This document shows positions 1 through 8,537 of a stretch of DNA of 12,062 bases, piece after piece (within the stretch, counting starts at the first letter, position 1; each line of letters starts with the position of its first letter). The notes under the pieces are model-generated. The model saw nothing but the letters and a program-made list of their open reading frames with translations. It was not told the DNA's origin and searched no databases. This stretch comes from Entrophospora sp. SA101 (lineage: Eukaryota; Glomeromycota; Glomeromycetes; Entrophosporales; Entrophosporaceae), in NCBI GenBank assembly GCA_958430865.1, contig CAUDNR010004296.1, positions 5,553 through 17,614 of the forward strand. The letters are read 5' to 3'. The translations under genes were made by a program, and so were the position numbers.

Positions 1-1
1 G

Positions 2-148
2 GACCAGGTGATCAGAGATATATCCGTGCATTTATATTTATCCCTCGCCAGGCTAAAGCTGTATCCCTCTGAACACATGGATAAAGGTCAGACCTACCTG
101 GAAATCGTCCGCATATGGTGCAGAGACTATCTCAGTTTCTATTTTTAG
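2..148 (+). other. Possible C-terminal coding fragment, unidentified
   Basis: A 48-codon frame is open from the left edge to TAG at 146-148 and reads like ordinary protein (ends ...WCRDYLSFYF). The base composition is clearly richer in G+C than the flanking DNA. I do not recognise the family. In the second copy (8539-8685) the second codon, CAG, is TAG, so at least that copy is not coding upstream in this frame. Other frames on both strands are also partly open here, including a reverse-strand stretch with the tetrad YADD, so the coding strand is uncertain. It could be the tail of a transposon or of an upstream gene. Confidence 0.25.
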
Positions 149-506
149 AAGGGGCTTTCCAGACTTTACGGTATAGGATTTTTTTATTTACAATGTTATT
201 ATTAAGAGTAATGAATGTTATTGAGAATTCAAGGTGTTCAAATACTCCTTAATGATTCGCTAAAATAGTAAAGATAATGAATGATCATGAGTTATTCTGA
301 CGAATGAGTAGAAGCCCAGACACTTCTGTCTCTTAAAGCAAAAATCCATTGTAGCTTCTATCATTATTTTGAATTAAAATTCTTTTTGAACCGTTTTAAG
401 TTAATTAATAAATAAAATATCAGATAAAGAAATAAATATATAAAAAAAAAATAATAAATGAAATAAATGGTTGTTACACGGTGATTCATTTTGCGTAATC
501 ATAATA

Positions 507-550
507 GTTAATATTAATCTTAACCTTAATATCAACATATTAATATTAAC
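507..550. promoter_or_regulatory. 12-bp inverted repeat upstream of copy A
   Basis: GTTAATATTAAT at 507-518 is matched by its exact reverse complement at 539-550, with a 20-bp spacer. It lies about 120-160 bp before the ATG at 669. The same element recurs at 9044-9087 before copy C. It could bind a dimeric regulator or form a cruciform, but AT-rich DNA gives such pairs by chance fairly often. Confidence 0.3.
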
Positions 551-668
551 AAAAATCATATTATCATTTTCTTTTAGTGCAACAAATATTAAAAACCGCA
601 ATTCTAAACTCTTTTAATAACTCTCGGATTGTTAAATATAATTTTCTCACTTCTTTTCAATAAAAACC

Positions 669-3600
669 ATGTATACTAACAATAAAAACAAAAGTACGCG
701 TTTTTCCTCAAACGAAGGTAAAAATCTTTAATTTAAAATACCCACGGATAATAATAAATAGAATACTAATAATCGATGTATCGAATAAGGTTTGGGAAAA
801 ACTAGTGCAGCGGTGGGAAATCACACGAAATGCAATCACCATAAAAATACTTATAACAACCGCAACAACAACAATAATAAATGTAATACGAGTAACTTGA
901 CTAAAATAATTCGGAAACAGGAATCAAGACATCCTCCATCTGGATTTGGACAACCATCATTACCGTCAGCACTAACATTACAACCAAATATAAATCCGCC
1001 CTATAACTTACCATCAGTAGATTATTGTTTCTCGATTAAACAACAAATTCAACAAGAACAACGACAACAACACAAAGTAGTGGATATGTCGAAAATAATG
1101 ACTGGGCCAAGTATAAGTAATCCAGATTCCATAAATGAAAATGTGATAACTGAAAACTCATCACTACCAAATAATTCATTTGGATATGTCGGCTATTATA
1201 GCGCTGAAACAGCAAGATCGAGAAGATATGATGATCGCTGGTATTCAAAATTAGGAAATATTTGTTGTTTTCCATCGCAAAATTGCAACATAATTTCTTA
1301 TATAAAAGAGCTCAAAAACGTGATGACAAAACCACCATTATACCGTTACGTTTTCATGTTTGTACCATTAAATATCATACATGGGGTAGCTTTTGGTAAT
1401 TATAATAACATTAGTATATTGAAAGTGTATATCAGTAAGAGTTTAAATATATAAACTTGCTAATTTAAAAATTAGGTATTATATTATTTCCTGCCCGTGA
1501 TCGCTATGACAATAGTAATCAGAAATTATTTGGTGCTTATAAATATGTTGGAATGATGATGTTTTTTACGAGGTAGGTTATATCATAAGTGATCAACTTT
1601 AATTTATTTAATTTATTTATTTATTGGCTAATGATCCTTTACCAACAAAGTTGTATTATTTCGAAAGTCGTAAATTCAATTTTTGGTAGCCTTCAAGGAG
1701 GAAATACAATGATAATACAATGCAAGTATTTTTAGAAAAACATTTAGAGATCAAAGTTATTCATAATTAATAAGTAATCTTTTCATCTTTTTTTTAAATA
1801 ATAGTAATACCATTTTTACATTTGATGTAAGTAAATATTCCAACAACTACTACATTTTTTTTGTATTTTAATTAATAATATTTTTGCTTAAAAAAAAGAG
1901 CGGAAATAATTGAAAATCATGCATCGGCAAACCTATATGTTAAATATGATGTGGTTTACACAATAATATTTGCTTATGCTATAAGTGCTATACTAACTGG
2001 TGTTGGACTTTTATTATTTGTACAATTCAAGGTAATCTATCATTATGTATGTTATTTATAATGATATATTAATAATAATCAATATCTAATAAAAAAATTC
2101 TAGTTTCGTTTCTTTTTGGATATTTTCCCAAGACACATTTATAACGGAGTACTTGGTGGTATTGGAATTTACTTGATATGTACTGCTATAAAGATTTCAG
2201 TGCCAAATTCTTTTAAATATGGCTACAAACCATTATTGAAAATAGTATTCTTTCATAAGAACAATTTTTTGTTATGTAGTTTATCATTTGTTTTGGCATC
2301 AGGACTTGTAGTCTTTATTAGATACAAAGATAAAAAAAACAATGTTCTGGTCACCACTTTAAGTTTTTTATCAATTTTCTTGGGCTTCTACCTAATAACA
2401 TATTTTTGGAGTGTTCCTTTGGAATCTTTGATTGAAGATGGTTGGAAATTTGCTTTAGTTGATCAAATCACAATGTCTGTATTCTACTCTAATTTTCGTA
2501 AGTATGAGTATACATAATCTGCTTACTGATTTATTTATATATAATATATTAATTTATAAACAATATATAGATTTTAGATTAATTAGTTGGGAAGCAATAG
2601 GAGAAACCATCCCTACAATGTTTACCCTCACATTTTTTGCAATGTTGAGTGCCCATGTAAAGATTAGCAAATTGAAGGTTTCAATTGATGATCATAAACT
2701 AAATATAGATCATAAGTTGTTTGTTCAAGGAGTTTCTAATTTAATTTCAGGAATTCTTGGACATTTTCAAGGTTAGAATAGAACTATTATTATTATTTAT
2801 TTATTTATTTATTTAGTGAAAATCATATTAATACCAATACTGCTAATAACTCAACATAGTTTTCTTTGAGTATGAAGAATCAATTTTATTGATTAAATTG
2901 GGAGTAAATAATCATGTTGCAGGATTGATACTTGCATTTTTGCTTGGTATAACAGTATATTTTGGACAAATATTCATCAACTACATTCCTACAATAGTCA
3001 TAGTCACAATTATCATTTACTTGGGACTGGAGCTGATAGGAGAAGCATTGATAGATCCATGGAAGTTTTCCAATAATTGTGAATATTCCAATACTATAGT
3101 CATAATAGTTGCAATAATTACTATTGGATTTATTAAAGGAATAGTTTTAGGAACTATGATCTCCTTTATATTTCTCATAGTATCAAATTATAAAAAAGGA
3201 AAAATTAAAACAATATTCCTTAACAATTCAGCTAGATCTTCTGTTCGGAGGCATTACCGTGATCAACAATTTCTCAAAGAAGTTGGTGGTAGTCAAATCC
3301 ATGCAAGGATGTTACAAGGCTATATGTTTTATGGAACAATGAAAGGAATTGAAGATGATATAAAGGAATTCCTGATTGATTGTGAACAGAATTCAAAGCC
3401 AATTAGATTCTTAATTTTGAACATGTGTGATGTTACTGGATTTGGGATTAATGCTGTCCAAGTGCTTGAAAACATTCAAAAATATCTTCAACGTCAAAAA
3501 ATATACTTTGTAATCTGTGGAATATCATTACATGGCTCTGAGCAAGTTTATAAACCATTGAAGAAATTGTCATTTTGGAAAGATTCACATAATGACTATG

Positions 3601-4427
3601 TAAAGGTTTTTAGTAAATATAATGAGGCACTTGAATGGTGTGAGGATTCACTTTTGGGAACTTATTATGCTAAACACAAACCACTATTCAATAATAACCA
3701 GCTTGGTAATTATTTATAATATAAATTTATTGAATGTTAAAAATCCATTAACAATATATTTTTTTTTTAATATTTATTAAAGTTGGAGTACATCATCAGA
3801 TTATACCATCTTTACTTAAGGATGAGACTTTTTGTAATCATCAAGTTGAAAATGCTTGAAAGTATATATTTAAAAGTAAGTAAATTAATCAATCAATCAG
3901 TACATATATACATACATATTAATTAATTTACATTTGATTTAGATGAGCTTTATCTTAAAAGCAGAAGCAGACTTGTAAATGTTTTAATGAAAGCATTTAA
4001 TGAAACTACCAATGAGAATGAGGAATTCTTTAACTTGTTGGTTCCATATTTTAAAAAGGAAATATTACAAAAGGATTCAACACTGTGGTCGGAAGGATCT
4101 AACCCAAATTTTATGTATGTGGTGGAGGAAGGACAATTGATTGTCACACAGATTTCAGCAGAGAATAATAAACCAGAACAAATAGAGAGAATATTACCAC
4201 TTGCTGTGGTGGGCGAAATGGGATTTTTCACTGATAATCTGCGACGAACAAATTTGGTGACAATAACTCCATGTGTCCTATGGGGAATGGATAAACCTGC
4301 TTTCAGGAGTATGATTAATGACAAACCCATGTTGGGAATCCATTTTATGAGATCGACAATGAGATTATCTGTAAAAAGGTTAAATCATTATCCCCAGGAT
4401 TTTTATTATTATTATAACAACAATTAG
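669..4427 (+). CDS. Copy A: SulP/SLC26 transporter with STAS and cNMP domains, 11 exons, internal TGA
   Basis: Exons by splice signals and frame: 669-717, 790-1395, 1476-1572, 1651-1721, 1805-1826, 1899-2031, 2104-2497, 2571-2771, 2860-3705, 3783-3875, 3943-4427. They total 2997 nt, close to the length of yeast Ygr125w. The start ATG sits in AAAACCATG. Residues 1-150 are Asn/Gln-rich and low-complexity. TM1 (about 201-225) runs across the exon 2/3 junction with HGVAFGIILFP, a typical SulP motif. Further SulP hallmarks are FGSLQGGN, IPFLHL, FAYAISAILTG, DIFPRHIYNGVLGGIG and PTMFTLTFF. STAS is about residues 649-794 (ILNMCDVTGFGINAV). The cNMP fold is about 864-987 (MYVVEEGQL, VVGEMGFFTD, then RRTN). 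The TGA at 3857-3859 is codon 832 and would give 831 residues without the cNMP domain. Copy B has GGA there. Family members move anions or related solutes; the yeast homologue is linked to vacuolar storage of basic amino acids. The substrate here is unknown. Confidence 0.85.
718..789 (+). other. Intron 1 of copy A (fixes the start codon)
   Basis: The donor is CGAAG|GTAAAA, the branch site is TACTAAT and the acceptor is ATAAG. Joining 717 to 790 makes GGT and links ATG 669 to the long Asn-rich exon 2 frame, which is closed upstream by TAA at 786. Copy C keeps the same donor, branch site and acceptor at 9255-9312, which supports the model. Confidence 0.8.
1722..1804 (+). other. Intron 4 of copy A with a GC-AG boundary
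   Basis: The exon 4 frame can only be continued if the donor is T|GCAAGT at 1721/1722. The matching site in copy C is T|GTAAGT (9681/9682). GCAAGT is the usual consensus of the minor GC-AG class. The acceptor is AATAG at 1800-1804. The T left by exon 4 plus TA from exon 5 makes TTA and keeps the SulP reading. Confidence 0.75.
1805..1826 (+). other. 22-nt microexon 5 of copy A
   Basis: This exon encodes the core of the SulP IPFLHL segment that follows TM3. It is bounded by AATAG and GTAAGT and is in phase with both neighbours. It is conserved base for base in copy C at 9785-9806. It is too short to appear as an ORF and would be missed by many gene finders. Confidence 0.8.
3224..3836 (+). repeat. 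613-bp block identical to 11450-12062
   Basis: From CAATTCAGCTAG through STAS, intron 9 and into exon 10, copies A and C are identical base for base at an offset of 8226, up to the window end. Just upstream (A before 3224, C before 11450) they differ by many substitutions and a three-codon indel. The abrupt switch marks a recombination or conversion boundary. Confidence 0.92.
3857..3859 (+). other. Premature TGA in exon 10 of copy A
   Basis: In phase from exon 9, exon 10 reads ...NHQVENA then TGA. Copy B reads ...DHQVEDAGKHIFK, with GGA at the matching codon. The G-to-T change leaves exon 11 intact (3943-4427), so the cNMP domain is still open but cut off from the rest. Confidence 0.8.
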
Positions 4428-4451
4428 AGGTATACGAACTTTGTTTTGCAT

Positions 4452-4457
4452 AATAAA
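4452..4457 (+). terminator. Candidate polyadenylation signal of copy A
   Basis: AATAAA lies about 25 bp after the exon 11 stop, with another AATAAA at 4560-4565. In DNA this rich in A and T the hexamer is weak evidence by itself. Confidence 0.35.
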
Positions 4458-4663
4458 AAAATATAATCATGTAGCTTAGATTCTAACAAATATACATGTA
4501 AAATACTACACAAATCTTCTCAAGTTTTGTATGCTAATAATACATAAAAAAATTATCTCAATAAAATAATTTAGTTTTCAAGAATCAGCTTGTAAAATTC
4601 TCATAATTTTAAAAATAAGTAATTAAAAATAAATAAAATGTTATAGATCGGGATTTTTAAAGA

Positions 4664-4880
4664 GACAAAAACAAAGAGCTGACTGAATTGCAACGAGCAA
4701 ATGTTTTAAGTTTTCATAATCGTTGGACCTTAATCCAATTGGGAATCTTTGAGATAAACTTGAAAGACCAATTGAAAAAGAAGCAGGTTTCCTAAACATC
4801 CAACGGATTTAGAGATTGTATTTCAAAAAGAATGGTTTAATAAATCATTCGAAAACATGCCAAGGAGAATTGAAGCATAA
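4664..4880 (+). mobile_element. Decayed, internally deleted Tc1/mariner transposase remnant
   Basis: The first part (4664-4726) reads DKNKELTELQRANVLSFHNR, like the start of the N-terminal helix-turn-helix of Tc1-type transposases. It then joins a C-terminal part: DLNPIGNL then TGA then DKLER (4726-4767), a frameshift, and FNKSFENMPRRIEA ending in TAA at 4878-4880. In intact Tc1/mariner enzymes the motif is DLNPIENLW. Here the catalytic Glu codon is GGG and the Trp codon is TGA. The whole central catalytic region is missing, so this is a dead, deleted derivative. No clear terminal inverted repeats were found by eye. Confidence 0.7.
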
Positions 4881-5202
4881 TAATAATAATGGAGGATATT
4901 GATTTTCTGTGATCATTAAAAATTTTTTTCATTGTTTACTGGTAAATATTTCTAATTTTCTTCTTATCGTTATCCCCAAAGTATTGTCCAAGAGTGTCAA
5001 TTGAAAATACGGACAGGTGATGTTATTTTAAAAAATAAGATTGTTAAATAAGCCGCTTAAAGTGTTTGAGAATAAGCAGTCATAAGTAAATAAAAATAAA
5101 TTTTATAGAAGTCTTTGAACTTTGTAAAAGCCATATTAATATCTATTTATTTACGATTATGCCGTATTATTAAGCGTACTTACAGATTCGCCGAAGCTTT
5201 CT

Positions 5203-6515
5203 TATGTTAAATATGATGTGGTTTACACGATAATATTTGCTTATGCTATAAATGCTATACTAACTGGTGTTGGACTTTTATTATTTGTACAATTCAAGGT
5301 AATCTATCATTATGTATGTTATTTATAATGATATATTAATAATAATCAATATCTAATAAAAAAATTCTAGTTTCGTTTCTTTTTGGATATTTTCCCAAGA
5401 CACATTTATAACGGAGTACTTGGTGGTATTGGGATTTACTTGATATGTACTGCTATAAAGATTTCAGTGCCAAATTCCGAGTCTTTTGATTATTACTACA
5501 AATCATTGAAAATAATATTCCTTCATAAGAACAATTTTTTGTTATGCAGTTTATCATTTGTTTTGGCATCAGGACTTGTAGTCTTTATTAGATACAAAGA
5601 TAAAAAAAACAATGTTCTGGTCACCACTTTAAGTTTTTTATCAATTTTCTTGGGCTTCTACCTAATAACATATTTTTGGAGTGTTCCTTTGGAATCTTTG
5701 ATTGAAGATGGTTGGAAATTTGCTTTAGTTGATCAAATCACAATGTCTGTATTCTACTCTAATTTTCGTAAGTATGAGTATACATAATCTGCTTACTGAT
5801 TTATTTATATATAATATATTAATTTATAAACAATATATAGATTTTAGATTAATTAGTTGGGAAGCAATAGGAGAAACCATCCCTACAATGTTTACCCTCA
5901 CATTTTTTGCAATGTTGAGTGCCCATGTAAAGATTAGCAAATTGAAGGTTTCAATTGATGATCATAAACTAAATATAGATCATAAGTTGTTTGTTCAAGG
6001 AGTTTCTAATTTAATTTCAGGAATTCTTGGACATTTTCAAGGTTAGAATAGAACTATTATTATTATTTATTTATTTATTTATTTAGTGAAAATCATATTA
6101 ATACCAATACTGCTAATAACTCAACATAGTTTTCTTTGAGTATGAAGAATCAATTTTATTGATTAAATTGGGAGTAAATAATCATGTTGCAGGATTGATA
6201 CTTGCATTTTTGCTTGGTATAACAGTATATTTTGGACAAATATTCATCAACTACATTCCTACAGTAGTCATAGTCACAATTATCATTTACTTGGGGCTGG
6301 AGTTAATAGAAGAAGCATTAATAGATTCATGGAAGTTTTTCAATAATTGTGAATATTCCAATACTATAGTCATAATAGTTGCAATAATTACTATTGGATT
6401 TATTAAAGGAATAGTTTTAGGAACTATGATCTCCTTTATATTTCTCATAGTATCAAATTATAAAAAAGGAAAAATTAAAACAATATTCCTTAACAATTCA
6501 GCTAGATCTTCTGTT
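5203..6515 (+). repeat. Block nearly identical to copy A 1936-3245
   Basis: Offsets are 3267 then 3270, after a one-codon indel in a diverged patch (A about 2212-2255). The run from A 2276 to 2993 shows no difference I can find over about 718 bp, including introns 7 and 8. Identity ends at CTGTT (A 3245, B 6515), where STAS divergence begins. Intron identity points to recent duplication or conversion rather than selection on protein. Confidence 0.9.
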
Positions 6516-7156
6516 AGAAGACATTTTCATGACCAACAATTCCTCAAAAAAGTTGGTGGTAGTCAAATTTATGCAAGGATGTTACATGGCTATTTGTTTT
6601 ATGGAATAATGAAAGGAATTGAAGATGATATAAATGAATTCCTGGTGGATTGTGAACAGAAGTCAAAGCAAATCAAATACTTAATTTTGGATATGTATTG
6701 TGTTACTGGATTTGAGATGAATGCTGTCCAAGTGCTTGAAAACATTCAAAAGCATCTTCAGTATCGAAAAATATACCTTGTAATTTGTGGAATATCATCA
6801 CATGGCTCTGAGCAAGTTTATAAACCATTGGAGAAATTGTCATTTTGGAAAGATTCACATAATGATTATGTAAAGGTTTTTAATAAATATAATGAGGCAC
6901 ATGAATGGTGTGAGGATTCACTCCTGGAAACTCATTATGCTAAACACAAATTATTGTTCAATAATAACCAAATTGGTAATTATTTATAAATTGGAAATTA
7001 TTTATTAAATATTAAAATAAGGTTAATAATATTATTTTTTTTAATATTTATTAAAGTTGGAGTTCAACATCAGATTATACCATCTTTATTTAATGATGAG
7101 ACTTTTTGTGATCATCAAGTTGAAGATGCTGGAAAGCATATATTTAAAAGTAAGTA

Positions 7157-7199
<43 letters not shown>

Positions 7200-7735
7200 C
7201 AATCATTCAATCATTCAATCATTCAATTTATCTATTCATCCATTGATTTAATTTTTTAGATGAGCTCTATCCTAAAAGTAGAAACAGACTTGTAAATGTT
7301 TTGATGAAAGCATTTGGTGAAATTAGTAATGAAAAAGAGGAATTCTTTAACTCATTGATTCCATATTTTACAGAAGAAAAATTACAAAAGGATTCAACAC
7401 TGTGGGAAGAAAGATCTAACCCAAATTTTATGTATGTGGTGGAGGAAGGACAATTGAGCATCACACGAATTTCAGCAGAGAATAATAAACCAGAACAAAT
7501 AGAGAGAATATTACCACTTGCTGTGGTGGGCGAAATGGGATTTTTCACTGATAAACCACGACGAACAAATTTGGTGACAATAACTCCATGTGTCCTATGG
7601 GTAATGAATCGATCTGCTTATGCAAGAATGATGGATGACAATCCCATTTTAGGATTCAATTTTATGAGATCGACAATGAAATTATCTGTAGAAAGGTTAA
7701 ATCATTACCATTATGATTATTATAACAAAAATTAA
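5203..7735 (+). CDS. Copy B: 5'-truncated SulP-STAS-cNMP gene (exons 6-11)
   Basis: Exons: about 5203-5298 (partial exon 6), 5371-5767, 5841-6041, 6130-6975, 7057-7149 and 7260-7735 (stop TAA). All are open and in phase. The product would cover the SulP membrane domain from FAYAINAILTG onward, the STAS domain (ILDMYCVTGFEMNAV) and a full cNMP domain (MYVVEEGQL, VVGEMGFFTDKPRRTN). Exons 1-5, which encode the Asn-rich tail and the first membrane helices, are absent, and no in-frame ATG precedes 5203. Exons 7-9 are almost identical to copy A, but the STAS part (from 6516) and the cNMP exon differ at many sites. It is probably a 5'-truncated pseudogene. It could instead be an alternative 3' end for copy A, or start from an unrecognised upstream exon. 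Confidence 0.75.
7157..7229 (+). repeat. (AATC)n / (AATCATTC)n microsatellite in intron 10 of copy B
   Basis: About ten AATC units pass into AATC/ATTC alternation inside the 110-bp intron 7150-7259. Copy A has only a few AATC units in its 67-bp intron 10 (3876-3942). The expansion explains an apparent ORF rich in SINQ repeats here, which is not coding. Confidence 0.9.
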
Positions 7736-7737
7736 AA

Positions 7738-7743
7738 AATAAA
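7738..7743 (+). terminator. Candidate polyadenylation signal of copy B
   Basis: AATAAA occurs two bases after the TAA stop of exon 11, which is close for a working signal. The downstream sequence is uniformly AT-rich, so this is weak evidence. Confidence 0.25.
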
Positions 7744-8137
7744 ATATATAACTACACTTGCTGGGTGTGAGATTCCCAATTAAATTTTATTCAAGTAATA
7801 TCAATAATTGCATACATGTGTGAATAATTAATAATAATAATTCTATATATTTGTAATTGATTAGATGTCAATGTGCACTTTAGCCATTAAGAATGATATA
7901 CTTTCCTTTTGACAAATTAGATCATAATTTAATTTGTGTTGGGAAAGAAACCCTGTGGATTGTATTTATTACCTTGATATTACTGAATTGATGGAGTATC
8001 CCTGGTGGATCCATTTTAAGATTGATTGTTCAGTTTTATGGTGGAATATTTGTGATTTGTTGCTATTTTTATTATTATTATTTTTATTATTATTATTGTT
8101 TTTAATGTTGTTGTTGATATAGCAAAATCGAGCAACT

Positions 8138-8268
8138 TCAAACCACCAAGGCTTTTTTTTATTAATAAAATTGAAAAAACTCTATTCCGTTGTTGCTTAG
8201 GTTCTAAAGATTACAAAAATAGATTTTTTTTCAATTTTATTAATTGAAAAAAAGCCTTAATGGTTTGA
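8138..8268. repeat. Foldback (long inverted repeat), possible MITE remnant
   Basis: The left arm 8138-8181 pairs with the right arm 8221-8268, imperfectly over about 44-48 bp. The outer part is TCAAACCA...AAGGCTTTTTTT and the inner part is ATTAATAAAATTGAAAAAA. The spacer is about 40 bp. Such long arms exceed what AT-bias alone should give and resemble a small foldback transposon. I see no clear target-site duplication. Confidence 0.65.
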
Positions 8269-8537
8269 TGTCTTTGGATGACCTACACCATTGCCTCATT
8301 TTTTCTTTGAAATATTGTACATGATGATTTAATACGGCGAGGTGTATTACTTTCCGTAGGAAAATTAAAATTTTCCTTATTTGTTTATCTTGTGGACAAT
8401 TTCCGAAAGGTTACAATTCTATCCCTCAGTTCGTAGGGATAGAGCCTTAGCCTGGGAAAACATATAAGAGGGATACCCTCCCTTATCAATCTTATCGATC
8501 TTTGGGTATCGGTCGGGATAATTCACTCAAGATCTAT

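Larger units (their letters stand above)
1..698 (+). repeat. Upstream module, copy 1 (direct repeat with 8538-9235)
   Basis: This stretch matches 8538-9235 at a constant offset of 8537 with no indel. I count three substitutions, all in the first 91 bases (positions 5, 65 and 91); 92-698 is identical. The identity runs through the presumed promoter and 5' UTR of copy A and stops inside exon 1, ten codons after the ATG. The first 150 bases are less AT-rich than the rest and may belong to a neighbouring unit cut by the window edge. The remainder is AT-rich, non-coding sequence. The reverse-strand ORF at 401-601 is composition-driven and recurs only because the DNA is duplicated. Confidence 0.95.
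4428..5202. other. Spacer A-B: AT-rich, contains a Tc1/mariner relic
   Basis: Apart from the transposase relic (4664-4880) I find no coding signal here. The sequence is unrelated to the 5' half of the gene that precedes the matching point in copies A and C. Copy B homology begins sharply at about 5203, in mid-exon 6. A TTACAG acceptor-like site sits at 5180-5185 just before it, and the frame from there is open into exon 6 (reads SPKLSYVKYD against SANLYVKYD in A). Confidence 0.6.
7736..8537. other. Spacer B-C: AT-rich, no gene seen
   Basis: The open frame at 7934-8122 ends in a TTA/TTG-rich tract coding Leu and Phe and looks like low-complexity chance. A foldback lies at 8138-8268. From about 8330 the DNA becomes richer in G+C and continues smoothly into the repeated upstream module at 8538. 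AGCCTTAGCCTGG at 8443-8455 is the inverted match (12 of 13) of 8585-8597. The element that supplies the start of the repeated module therefore probably extends leftward to about 8330, but I cannot name it. Confidence 0.6.

Noticed and set aside
60..190. Reverse-strand reading with a YADD tetrad, as in reverse transcriptases
   Set aside because: Only about 30 open codons between stops. The motif is too short, and no other reverse-transcriptase blocks are visible nearby.
401..601. Minus-strand 66-codon ORF, repeated at 8938-9138
   Set aside because: AT-rich low-complexity translation with no domain sign. It recurs only because the whole module is duplicated.
1036..1275. Minus-strand ORF opposite exon 2
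   Set aside because: Shadow of the Asn/Gln-rich exon 2 of copy A; the Val-rich end mirrors CAA/AAC repeats.
3950..4330. Minus-strand ORF opposite the cNMP exon, with a similar one at 7267-7548
   Set aside because: Antisense shadow of exon 11. The plus-strand frame has clear cNMP-domain motifs.
7157..7229. Possible CRISPR-like or regulatory repeat array
   Set aside because: A simple tetranucleotide microsatellite with no spacers, inside a eukaryotic intron.
7057..7251. Plus-strand ORF with SINQ repeats
   Set aside because: Wrong frame of exon 10 running into the (AATC)n microsatellite of the intron.
7934..8122. 62-codon plus-strand ORF
   Set aside because: Its second half is a TTA/TTG tract. 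No start context, splice partner or homologous copy.
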